A stretch of DNA of 64,000 nucleotides from a virus. The notes below the pieces were generated by a model. It ran no database searches and was not told the DNA's origin. It saw nothing but the letters and a program-made list of their open reading frames with translations. Of this stretch, positions 23,939 to 31,999 are shown piece by piece (the stretch's first letter is position 1; every line of letters starts with the position of its first letter). The position numbers were made by a program, and so were the translations under genes. The stretch is taken from the IMG/VR virus record IMGVR_UViG_3300007770_001284, positions 62,001 through 126,000 of that record; one strand, 5' to 3'.

Positions 23939-24811
23939 ATGCATATTAGGTTACCAGAAGAGATAGAATTTCGTACCGGAAAGCCCCACGTATCGTTTTC
24001 TGAAGTGCGCTGCTGGAAAGAGTGCGCCTATCGACATAAGCTTCTTTATATTGACAAGCTTGGCACTGATGAGCCCTCTCCATATCTTTCTTATGGTACT
24101 GCTGTACATGAGGCAATCGAAAACTTTCTGAATACAGGCAAAATGGACGCTTCTATTGCTGTTACGATGATAGAAAGTGAGTGGGAAAAACATGGGTTCG
24201 AATCCCAGGCCTTTATTGATAATCATGCTGCGTATCGAAAGTCACAAGGGTGGAAACCTAAACCACACCCGCCCCTCGTCGAATGGAAAGAATACGCAGA
24301 AACAGCCCTTTCTAGATTACCAGAATTTTTAACTGAAACGTTCGGGAAATACGAAATAGTCTCTGCTGAAGAAGAGCTGTACGAGTATTATGCAGATTCT
24401 GATATCTTTTTCAAGGGTTTTATCGATGCGCTTATTAAAACAAGCGTTCGTGGTAAAGATGTTTATTACGTCATTGATTGGAAGACCGCGGGCGACAAGG
24501 GGTGGTTTAGGGATAAGCGCCAAGATATTTTGACCTGGGCTCAGATTGCGCTTTATAAGACTTTTTGGAGAAACAAACTTGGGCTTGGTACGAAACAGGT
24601 TCGGTGTGGCTTTGTTCTCCTGAAACGAGGCGCACCTTTCGAAAATGTGTGCGAATTTGTGAACGTATCTGTTGGTCCTAAAGCAGAAGAAAAGTCGATG
24701 AGCATTTTACGAAGTATGGTAAAAACAGTGCGCAGGGGTATTTTTTTGAAAAATAGAAATTCGTGCTTGTTTTGTGAATTTAAGAACACTTCTAATTGCC
24801 CTGGCGGCTAA
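23939..24811 (+). CDS. RecB/Cas4-like PD-(D/E)XK nuclease with four-cysteine staple
   Basis: This 290-residue nuclease of the PDDEXK_1 superfamily has the GTAVHEAIE segment (catalytic-region His), FIDALIK with D163, and VIDWKTA with D180 and K182. Q in the ILTWAQIALYK segment follows as usual. Cysteines C29, C276, C279 and C287 (CLFC...NC) form the pattern that binds a 4Fe-4S cluster in Cas4, AddB and Dna2-type nucleases. It probably processes DNA ends during replication or recombination. It is the first gene after the sugar island and before two GT4 genes, so it is out of functional context here. TAGGAAG lies at 23928. Confidence 0.85.
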   Translation: MHIRLPEEIEFRTGKPHVSFSEVRCWKECAYRHKLLYIDKLGTDEPSPYLSYGTAVHEAIENFLNTGKMDASIAVTMIESEWEKHGFESQAFIDNHAAYRKSQGWKPKPHPPLVEWKEYAETALSRLPEFLTETFGKYEIVSAEEELYEYYADSDIFFKGFIDALIKTSVRGKDVYYVIDWKTAGDKGWFRDKRQDILTWAQIALYKTFWRNKLGLGTKQVRCGFVLLKRGAPFENVCEFVNVSVGPKAEEKSMSILRSMVKTVRRGIFLKNRNSCLFCEFKNTSNCPGG

Positions 24812-24874
24812 AAGCATTATGTAGCATATACGATAAGCCCTTGTCATTTATGATTATCTCGATGAGGTACGTGT

Positions 24875-26128
24875 ATGAAGAAATATAAAATACTAATGCT
24901 GTCTGACCACGCTCTTTCAACATCGGGTGTTGGATGTCAGTCAAGGTTTCTTATTAATGGATTGATTGAGAAGGGTTGCTGGACTGTAAGACAGTTCGGG
25001 GCAGCATTGAAGCATAACAATTACGACGTTGTGCAAGTCTCTGAAGACTTTGTTATTAAGCCAATAGACGGATTTGGAAATCCAGATATGCTTAGAATTG
25101 CATTAGCAACAGAGCGTCCGGACGTCGTATTACTTTTTACTGACCCAAGATTTTTTACTTGGTTGTGGGAAATGGAAGATGAAGTTCACCAGTTGTGTCC
25201 CATTGCATATTGGCATGTATGGGACAATCGTCCCCGCCCGACGTTCAACGACAAGTATTACGCTGCAACAGACTTAATAAATTGTCATTCATACCCAACG
25301 TATGAAATTGTGAGTGAAAAATTTCCCGAAAGAACGAATTTTATTCCTCATGCTTTACCTACCGATGTGTTTTTTCCACTTCCAGAGCTTGAAAAGAAAC
25401 GATGGCGCCAAGATATTTTGGGGTATCAAAAGAAAGATGACTTTGTTGTGTTGTGGATTAATCGGAACGCAAAGCGGAAGAGGCCAGCCGATGTTTTGTG
25501 GGCATGGAGCTTGTTTCTCGAGAAGCATAATATCACTGATGCCACACTTTTGATGCATACGGACCCCCATGATCAGGAGGGCCCAGATTTAGTGGCAGTA
25601 GCGGAGATGTTGGGTGTTCAACACTCGGTGTTGTTTTCCCCAGAAAGAGTAGACTTCACAAAAATGAACATACTTCACAATATCTCTGATTGCTGTGTGA
25701 ATATTGCATATGCTGAAGGGTTCGGGTTATCTACGCTGGAAGCGATGCAAGTGGGAAACCCAGTGGTCGCAGTTAAGACTGGCGGCTTAACACGTCAAGT
25801 TGTTAATCATCGTGATGGTACTGAGAACGGAGTTGCCTTAGACGTTAAGCATACGACATTAGTGGGTTCGCAAAACGTACCCTTCATATATGAGGACTAT
25901 GCTGACGTGCACGATGTCGCAGATGGTTTTTATAAACTATATTCGATGGATGAAAGTGAGAGAGCCGCTCTAAGCGAAAAATGTAAAGAATACGCTTCCA
26001 AAGAATTTGATTTGCAAACGACAATTGATGATTGGCATGGTACGCTATTAAATCTTGTTGAAAAATGGCAAGCTGGAGAGCGAATGACCCCACGTTTTGA
26101 AGTGATTGAAATGGGAGCATCGGACTAA
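24875..26128 (+). CDS. Glycosyltransferase family 4 protein
   Basis: This 417-residue GT-B retaining glycosyltransferase starts ILMLSDHALSTSGVGCQSR, the GT4 N-terminal glycine loop region. The middle reads DFVVLWINRNAKRKRPADVL. AEGFGLSTLEAMQVGNPVV at residues 280-298 contains the E-x-F-G-x-x-x-x-E donor-binding motif. The start has GATGAGG upstream in a 63-bp gap. It is followed by a second GT4. The pair is separated from the sugar island by the nuclease gene and leads into the sigma-factor and baseplate genes, so it may act in another process such as virion or DNA glucosylation. The substrate is unknown. Confidence 0.83.
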   Translation: MKKYKILMLSDHALSTSGVGCQSRFLINGLIEKGCWTVRQFGAALKHNNYDVVQVSEDFVIKPIDGFGNPDMLRIALATERPDVVLLFTDPRFFTWLWEMEDEVHQLCPIAYWHVWDNRPRPTFNDKYYAATDLINCHSYPTYEIVSEKFPERTNFIPHALPTDVFFPLPELEKKRWRQDILGYQKKDDFVVLWINRNAKRKRPADVLWAWSLFLEKHNITDATLLMHTDPHDQEGPDLVAVAEMLGVQHSVLFSPERVDFTKMNILHNISDCCVNIAYAEGFGLSTLEAMQVGNPVVAVKTGGLTRQVVNHRDGTENGVALDVKHTTLVGSQNVPFIYEDYADVHDVADGFYKLYSMDESERAALSEKCKEYASKEFDLQTTIDDWHGTLLNLVEKWQAGERMTPRFEVIEMGASD

Positions 26129-26129
26129 C

Positions 26130-27290
26130 ATGAAAGTAATAATAAGGGCGCCACTGCTGAGTGTAACAGGATACGGCGTACACGCTCGTCAAGTTTTTTC
26201 TTGGGCATTATCAAAAAATTGGGATGTATACGCTTCGATTGTGCCGTGGGGGATATGCACGTATTACCTCGACCCAACTGCTTTAGATGGTTTGATAGGT
26301 AAGGTCATGGACCGATCCGCGCCTGTTCAAGATCCTGATCTTTCGTTTCAGGTTCAATTACCTGATGAGTGGGATCCGGGTCTTGCACGAGTGAATATCG
26401 GTGTGACTGCCGGTGTTGAGACAAACCTATGTTCACAGTCTTGGGTCGAAGCGTGTAAGAAAATGCACATGGTAATTGTTCCAAGCACATTTACAAAGAA
26501 GACGTTTGTTGACTCTGGTGTACCAGAACACAAGATTGCTGTGATACCAGAGGCGCATAGCTACAGCGACGAAATTTCACTAAAGCTAGATAAGCAGCTG
26601 AGCGATTTGCCTACATCATTTAATTTTTTGATGTTTGGGCAAGTAACTGGAAATAATCCAGAGAATGATCGAAAAAATACATTTTATGCGCTGAAGTGGT
26701 TAGCGGAAACGTTTAAGAGCGATAAGGATGTTGGAATTATCGTGAAGACCAACTTGGGACGTTTTACCACTGCTGATAGAGAAAGGTCGGTGGTGATGTT
26801 TAAGCAGCTAATAAATGAAATAAAACAAGGGCCCTATCCGCGCTTTTATTTGGCTCATGGTATGCTGGATGAGGGAGAAATTTCTACGCTGTATAAAAAT
26901 GAAAACGTAAAAGCGTTGTTGGCACCAACCCGCGGAGAGGGTTGGGGTCTACCCATTTTAGATGCCGCCGCGGCAGGTCTTCCCGTTATCGCAACAGATT
27001 ATTCTGGCCATTTAGACTTTTTGAAGCACATTAAATTTCTTTCACTAGATTATGACATGGTTCCTGTTCATCCGTCCCGTCATGACGGCCGTGTCTTTAT
27101 AGAGGGTACCGCATGGGCAGATGTAAAAGAAGGGTCTTTCAAGGCCAGAGTCAAAAAATTCAGGAAGGCACCCTCTCTTCCCCAGCGCTGGGCACAAACT
27201 GGCTCAGGAATATTAAGGGAAAAATTTTCGCTAGACGCCATAAAAGAGCAGTATGACGCATTTATGGAGCGTATAGTTGACGACTCTTGA
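26130..27290 (+). CDS. Glycosyltransferase family 4 protein
   Basis: This second GT-B retaining glycosyltransferase has 386 residues. The N-terminus VIIRAPLLSVTGYGVHARQV contains the glycine loop. FNFLMFGQVTGNNPENDRKN is the start of the C-terminal domain. RGEGWGLPILDAAAAGLPVI at residues 268-287 is the donor-binding E-G-x-G-x-x-x-x-x-x motif in which Asp takes the usual second Glu position. The ATG at 26130 follows the previous stop by one base. A TTG eight codons earlier is an alternative start with a better-spaced Shine-Dalgarno. It is only weakly similar to the upstream GT4, so the two are not a recent duplication. Sugar and acceptor unknown. Confidence 0.82.
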   Translation: MKVIIRAPLLSVTGYGVHARQVFSWALSKNWDVYASIVPWGICTYYLDPTALDGLIGKVMDRSAPVQDPDLSFQVQLPDEWDPGLARVNIGVTAGVETNLCSQSWVEACKKMHMVIVPSTFTKKTFVDSGVPEHKIAVIPEAHSYSDEISLKLDKQLSDLPTSFNFLMFGQVTGNNPENDRKNTFYALKWLAETFKSDKDVGIIVKTNLGRFTTADRERSVVMFKQLINEIKQGPYPRFYLAHGMLDEGEISTLYKNENVKALLAPTRGEGWGLPILDAAAAGLPVIATDYSGHLDFLKHIKFLSLDYDMVPVHPSRHDGRVFIEGTAWADVKEGSFKARVKKFRKAPSLPQRWAQTGSGILREKFSLDAIKEQYDAFMERIVDDS

Positions 27291-27603
27291 AACAGCACTA
27301 GTCTGTGGGCTTGTTTTAGCAACAGTTATTGCCATTATTGCAATTTCATTTGCTGTTAAATTTGCTTTACTAATCTTGCGAGTCGAAGATGCGCTTGAAG
27401 AGAGTTTAGATATTTTAGATGAGCGCTACACATCAATAACAGAGATTGTCGAAATACCATTGTTTTCAGACAGTCCACAGATCCGTCAGGTCCATACAGA
27501 CCTGGTGCGTTCTAGAGAAGCTATTCTTTTAATAGCCAACACTTTAACGGACGATTTTAGTCGTTTGAAGGACAATGAGGATGGCACGAAAGAAAATACG
27601 TAG
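27277..27603 (+). CDS. Small single-pass membrane protein
   Basis: This 108-residue protein has one strongly hydrophobic segment at residues 6-33 (ALVCGLVLATVIAIIAI onwards). An acidic, helical cytoplasmic-type domain follows, with ALEESLDILDERYTSITEI and VHTDLVRSREAILLIANTL. The start is TTG at 27277 with GGAG seven bases upstream, overlapping the GT4 gene by 14 nt. It overlaps the late sigma-factor gene by 23 nt, so the two are translationally coupled. I do not recognise its function. The conserved look of the soluble part suggests a real protein. It could be a membrane tether or lysis-timing factor, without direct support. Confidence 0.6.
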   Translation: MTTLETALVCGLVLATVIAIIAISFAVKFALLILRVEDALEESLDILDERYTSITEIVEIPLFSDSPQIRQVHTDLVRSREAILLIANTLTDDFSRLKDNEDGTKENT

Positions 27604-28306
27604 AAACCCCGGTAAGCCGAGGAACATGTATTTCAATAAAGATACTCAAGCATCGATTGAAGAATATCAGAACGAAGACGACTCAAAGAAAAGAGAGACA
27701 GTCTATAAAGAGAAGATCCTTCCGGCATTCGATCAATTAGCAGAGAGCTTGATTTTTGTTTACGGATTTAATTCTCCGTACGATGGGTTTCATGCGTTGA
27801 AGTCAGACTGCGTTACGTTCTTATACGAGACAATTCACAAATGGGATCCTGCTCGCGGCACAAAGGCTTTTTCTTATTTTAACGTTGTAGCAAAAAATTG
27901 GTTGATTATTCGTTGTCGAAATGCGAAAAAAGAAGACAGAAGACATGTTTCGATGTCCGATCTAACAACTATGTCGTCAAGAGATAAACATACTGTTGCA
28001 AACAGCAGTGTTGCTCCCTCCCCCCAGGAGATTATGGAATTGGGAGAGCTTCGTGACAATATAGTAAGGGTTATCGATGAAATTGACAAACGTATTACGA
28101 AAGAGAATGAAAAAATCTGTGTGCAGGCCATTCGAACAGTTTTTCAGAACATTGATAATTTGGACTTTTTAAACAAGCGTGCTATTTACGTTTATGTGAG
28201 GGAAATTTCGGGATTGACATCGAAGCAGCTTTCCGTTGCGATGTCGAAGATACGAAAGCATTACAAAGATATTGTGCATGATTCTCGAATCGTGGATTTG
28301 CTTTAA
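27581..28306 (+). CDS. T4 gp55-like late-transcription sigma factor
   Basis: This 241-residue protein is a sigma-70-family factor of the phage late-gene type. KSDCVTFLYETIHKWDPARG and GTKAFSYFNVVAKNWLIIRC form a region-2-like core, as in T4 gp55, which directs host RNA polymerase to late promoters with the sliding clamp as activator. The C-terminal part SGLTSKQLSVAMSKIRKHY looks like a helix-turn-helix-type tail. The ATG at 27581 is preferred because AAGGA at 27568 lies eight bases before it. Location just upstream of the baseplate genes agrees with late control of the structural region. The match is to the family in general, not to T4 itself. Confidence 0.85.
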   Translation: MARKKIRRNPGKPRNMYFNKDTQASIEEYQNEDDSKKRETVYKEKILPAFDQLAESLIFVYGFNSPYDGFHALKSDCVTFLYETIHKWDPARGTKAFSYFNVVAKNWLIIRCRNAKKEDRRHVSMSDLTTMSSRDKHTVANSSVAPSPQEIMELGELRDNIVRVIDEIDKRITKENEKICVQAIRTVFQNIDNLDFLNKRAIYVYVREISGLTSKQLSVAMSKIRKHYKDIVHDSRIVDLL

Positions 28307-28315
28307 GGATGAATG

Positions 28316-28684
28316 ATGGGTGATAAAGTCGAAAAAAGCTTACAGGATCTAGAGCAAACAAAGAAGAAGATGAAAGACTTCGAGGGAGTCTTAAAAAAGA
28401 TAAAGCATGCTGATGAAAAGAAAAGAATACTCTGGAAAGAGATATATGACAACGCGTTAATAGATCGTCAGAATGCCCACATTTTATTTGTCGAGGCATA
28501 CACATGCATGACGCAAAGTGCATCAGAACATGTCAGTCTCGGTAGCACTTTGGCAAAATATTTAGAGCGCATGGGAAAGTCCAACGAGCAATTACTGAAA
28601 TTAGCAGATTTGATATCGAAGTCTGAAGCTGCACATAATGCAATAAATGCTGACGAATTATTTTCTCAAATACAGGATGAGTGA
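28316..28684 (+). CDS. Small helical protein of unknown function
   Basis: This 122-residue, highly charged and probably all-helical protein has coiled-coil character in the first half (EKSLQDLEQTKKKMKDFEG). A second helical segment is LAKYLERMGKSNEQLLKLADL. The start at 28316 lies six bases after AAGGA. An ATG one codon earlier is possible. Its stop overlaps the next start (TGATG). I do not recognise it. Position between the late sigma factor and the hub gene could suit a transcription coactivator or a small structural chaperone, but nothing in the sequence decides. Confidence 0.55.
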   Translation: MGDKVEKSLQDLEQTKKKMKDFEGVLKKIKHADEKKRILWKEIYDNALIDRQNAHILFVEAYTCMTQSASEHVSLGSTLAKYLERMGKSNEQLLKLADLISKSEAAHNAINADELFSQIQDE

Positions 28685-30432
28685 TGGCAAAGGGTTCGGG
28701 AACAGATGCAGTTGCAAAGATCAATAATCCCACCAGCGATGTCGGCGATGTCGTTGAAGAAGCTGGAACAGCAGGCCCGACGCAAGTACTGCAACGTGCA
28801 GTGGTCGTGGAAATCCTATATGATTTAGCTGCGTTTACTGAAGAAGAATTCACAGAGCTACAGGAGCTTGTGTCTACTCCAGATTTGCTGGCTTCTGCCC
28901 CTCGAAATTCTGTGATCGCTCGTTCTGTGACCGCGGGAGCAGACAAAAGAGCGACTGTAGAAACAGATGAAGAATCCAACGAGGAGAAGGGCACAGTAGG
29001 CATTCTGTGTTACCCATTTTTCCCTCCCCACCTGTGTTTCCCTATAAAGCCCGGGGAGCAGGTATGGGTGATTAACGATTCCCCTGATGTTACTGCGGGG
29101 GTGTCTTATTGGATGTGTAGGATTCCAGAGCCAGACCATATCGATGGTGTCAATTACACTCACGGAGATAGGAAGTTTGTCGGATCAACAGGTGAGAAGA
29201 GTTCCTCGGAAAAGTCCGCATCGGCTCAGGGCGAGGAGTTAGACGCAGACGCTGAGATTTTTGGCTTTCCAAACGGTCCCGGCACGGAAGACGCATTTTC
29301 TTTAAACACTGAGCTGGCATACGAAGAAATCGTTAACGCGTCGCTGTCGTATCTTTCATTTATTCCCGAGCCAGTTCCACGTTTTACGAAGCGCCCGGGA
29401 GATCTTGTTATTCAAGGCTCAAACAACGCTTTGATATGTCTTGGTCAAGATCGTGGATGGACCCACCCAGACAGCAGTGTTACACGTACAGATGCTGATG
29501 GTGCAGAAGCCTCTAACGCGACATTGGAAGATGGTGATACCACGCTGGATGCTTCGATAAGCACTGGCTGCATCGATATCGTTGCCGGACGCGGCCGTTA
29601 CGATTTCAGAGTCCTTGGCGGAAGTGTCGATGCGGAACCCGAGTTGACGGCTTCCAGGTCGGTTAAGAATGTTCCGCCCGAAGAAGGTGGCCGAGACGCG
29701 TATGATGAAACAAATAAAAATCCTGTTGGAGACGACACTGCCGACGTGAATCGGCTTGATACTCCAGCAGAGGGCGATCCCGATTTGGAGAACGACGCAG
29801 CGCGGCTGTACGTGGCGATGGCAATGCAGGTCGACAAAAGTTTCCACATCGATAAGGAGGGTGATACAATCCCATCTGCAATTGATGGTAACATAGCTCC
29901 CGCAGAAGATGAGTCTTCTATTGAGTTTCCTGCTGCTATTGTTGCAAAGTCTGATGAGATTCGTTTGATTGCCAGAAGAAAAGAGTCAGATGATCCCGTC
30001 TCTGGAGCCCCAGAGATAAATGGCAGTATAAGATTGATCAAGGAAGGTGATATCAGCGATGACGCATGCGCTATATACCTCTTACCTGATGGCACGATTC
30101 AGATCAGTGGAAAGCAGATATTGATAGGAAGAAAGTCAAGTGATCAGTCTGAACGTTCGTCTATCTACGCTATGGGAGATGGTGGAGACCCAATGGGTCC
30201 CAACGGCACTGAACCGTGGGTGAGGTTTTCTGATTTGAAGAAGTTGTTTACGCAGTTGTACGAAGCGTTAGATGATTTTTGTACGACGCTTCAATCCAAT
30301 CAATGCCCTCTTTGGGGGCCAAACCCTCAAGTTACAGCAGCCTCCACGCAGCTACAGGCACTACTTAAAATTCATAAAACAAGAACAGAAGATTTCGATC
30401 AGTTGGCGTCAACAAGAATTTGGGGAGAATAA
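28684..30432 (+). CDS. Probable baseplate hub/spike protein with OB-like domain
   Basis: This 582-residue acidic protein has an OB-fold-like segment near residues 100-140 (GTVGILCYPFFPPHLCFP, then PGEQVWVIND). That arrangement is typical of T4 gp5-type hub/spike OB domains. A second beta segment is near 295-305 (CIDIVAGRGRY), and a C-terminal beta repeat reads LLPDGTIQISGKQILIGRK. A helical tail follows. It lacks a visible lysozyme domain. It heads the baseplate gene block and is followed by an unknown gene and then gp25 and gp6, an order that fits a central hub component. The call rests on fold-like patterns and context. Confidence 0.6.
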   Translation: MAKGSGTDAVAKINNPTSDVGDVVEEAGTAGPTQVLQRAVVVEILYDLAAFTEEEFTELQELVSTPDLLASAPRNSVIARSVTAGADKRATVETDEESNEEKGTVGILCYPFFPPHLCFPIKPGEQVWVINDSPDVTAGVSYWMCRIPEPDHIDGVNYTHGDRKFVGSTGEKSSSEKSASAQGEELDADAEIFGFPNGPGTEDAFSLNTELAYEEIVNASLSYLSFIPEPVPRFTKRPGDLVIQGSNNALICLGQDRGWTHPDSSVTRTDADGAEASNATLEDGDTTLDASISTGCIDIVAGRGRYDFRVLGGSVDAEPELTASRSVKNVPPEEGGRDAYDETNKNPVGDDTADVNRLDTPAEGDPDLENDAARLYVAMAMQVDKSFHIDKEGDTIPSAIDGNIAPAEDESSIEFPAAIVAKSDEIRLIARRKESDDPVSGAPEINGSIRLIKEGDISDDACAIYLLPDGTIQISGKQILIGRKSSDQSERSSIYAMGDGGDPMGPNGTEPWVRFSDLKKLFTQLYEALDDFCTTLQSNQCPLWGPNPQVTAASTQLQALLKIHKTRTEDFDQLASTRIWGE

Positions 30433-30435
30433 TGT

Positions 30436-31455
30436 ATGTCTAAAGAATCAGGTAGTGGAATTGGTCAATCTAGCTGGTCATTTTCGCTCGGCAAATTACA
30501 AATAGACGAAGACGCCCAGCTGGCCGCGGCGACAGCAGCACTTCTCGATTCCTTTGTTGAACCCACTGCGGAAGAGGTTACGATTTCCGCCGCCGCAGTT
30601 GGCGCCGCCGCTACTCTTGGTGGCGCCCTGGCGTTAACACTACCGCTGGCATTTGACGTCGATGTCCCCGAAATCGCGTTGCCTGCTAAAAGCGGGAGTA
30701 GTGCTGACGTAGAGGGAGATGAAGAAACAATTGAGACCTTTAACGCATTACAGGCATCTTCCGATGCACAAGCTTCGATGGGTGACGCTGTTTTTCAAAC
30801 GCTAGATCCGATCCTGAATGGTATCAGAGCCGAAGACGATCCAGCTGTCCTTGCCATATACGAAGCTGCCGATAAGGCCATTAGCGATGCTGGTATAGAT
30901 GACAAGGACACTGTGCCACCAATTCCGTATGATGGTAATTTCATAACGAGTGTTGTACCCTCAATTGCAAGAATGCAATTATTCGATGAGATAGCATACG
31001 CTTTCCGACGATCTGGGATGGCTGCAGGAGCAGAAGATCCAGAAGCTCCAGGTAAAATTCTAGCAGCTTATATTGCTTTGGCGGTTGAAAAATTTGTGAG
31101 GAGAGCGATCATTAAAGTGTCTTTACCAGATGATAACTACATCAAGTTGCTGTCCGAACTAACTACGTTTGGAACAAACGCTGCCGCTTCCGCGGCGGTG
31201 GGGTCTCCGAATGTTGCTCTGACCACAACGGTAGAAGGCGGAAATGCCCAGGGATCGTATACACTTGACTCAGCTGACATGATGCTTGGCGTTAACGTTG
31301 TTCCTTTACTTAATTTTTATGGTGGAATAAAGAGAGTTGTTGACTACGGGGATAATTTTGTTCATGATGGGTATGTTGATGATGGTGCTGAGGCAAAGAT
31401 GGTGAACATGGACGCTATCTTATTAATGCTAGAAAATGGAATAAACTTCGTATAG
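30436..31455 (+). CDS. Unknown probable virion/baseplate protein
   Basis: This 339-residue protein is alanine-rich in its first third. It has a hydrophobic stretch near residues 50-75 (AAAVGAAATLGGALALTLPL) that could be a transmembrane or buried helix. A middle region is mostly helical, and a C-terminal part mixes beta and helix (SADMMLGVNVVPLLNFYGG). I do not recognise the family. Between the hub-like gene and gp25 one would expect a baseplate or tail-tube-initiator protein. GGGGAG precedes the ATG by eight bases. There is a 44-bp gap after it. Confidence 0.5.
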   Translation: MSKESGSGIGQSSWSFSLGKLQIDEDAQLAAATAALLDSFVEPTAEEVTISAAAVGAAATLGGALALTLPLAFDVDVPEIALPAKSGSSADVEGDEETIETFNALQASSDAQASMGDAVFQTLDPILNGIRAEDDPAVLAIYEAADKAISDAGIDDKDTVPPIPYDGNFITSVVPSIARMQLFDEIAYAFRRSGMAAGAEDPEAPGKILAAYIALAVEKFVRRAIIKVSLPDDNYIKLLSELTTFGTNAAASAAVGSPNVALTTTVEGGNAQGSYTLDSADMMLGVNVVPLLNFYGGIKRVVDYGDNFVHDGYVDDGAEAKMVNMDAILLMLENGINFV

Positions 31456-31499
31456 CGTGGTGAATTTATAGAAGTTGATAATTAACCCCAGGTGGTTGT

Positions 31500-31997
31500 A
31501 TGGCGTTAACGAAATTAGGAGATAGACAAGTTTACTCTTTTAGGTCTGTTGGTGAACAAGCCGAGGCCCGGAAGCTTCGACAGAAAGAGCAAAAAAGGAA
31601 TATAGCTTTTGGGATTAAAACCCCCGTGGCGCTGTCGTCGGAGGGAACTGAGTTTATTAAAATGAATTATTCTATGGCTGATCAAGTTAGCGATAATTTT
31701 AAGAACTTAATCCTCACAAATCACGGTGAACGGTTGGGGTTTCCTGATTTCGGTGCGAACTTAATGGAGTTGTCGTTTGAGCTTCAAAGCGAAGATGGGC
31801 AAACTGAGGCGATAAATAGGATAAGTCGCGCCGTCGGTAAATACATGCCCTATGTGATTCCATCCACATTCGAACCCATTACTGAGTATTTTGACAACAA
31901 GAACGTCGCAAAAGTCGGTGTTAGAATCACTTATAGTGTTCCGAAGTTAAACGTCCAGAACAGGATTCTTGAAGTAATAATCTATAGCGCGAGTTGA
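31500..31997 (+). CDS. Baseplate wedge protein gp25-like
   Basis: This 165-residue protein belongs to the GPW/gp25 family, the conserved wedge subunit that joins sheath and wedge in contractile tails. Diagnostic segments are MADQVSDNFKNLILTNHGER, then LGFPDFGANLMELSFEL with the R-x-x-x-P-x-F-G core. The family tail VGVRITYSVPKLNVQNRILE follows. The N-terminus has about 45 extra residues. An AGGTGG ribosome site lies ten bases before the ATG. It is coupled to the gp6-like gene, as in T4-type baseplates. This is one of the firm markers of a contractile-tail phage here. Confidence 0.9.
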   Translation: MALTKLGDRQVYSFRSVGEQAEARKLRQKEQKRNIAFGIKTPVALSSEGTEFIKMNYSMADQVSDNFKNLILTNHGERLGFPDFGANLMELSFELQSEDGQTEAINRISRAVGKYMPYVIPSTFEPITEYFDNKNVAKVGVRITYSVPKLNVQNRILEVIIYSAS

Positions 31998-31999
31998 CA

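Noticed and set aside
28533-29003. 156-codon - strand frame opposite the small helical and hub-like genes
   Set aside because: Low-complexity Ser/Val-rich translation that mirrors the acidic coding strand; no ribosome site or family pattern.
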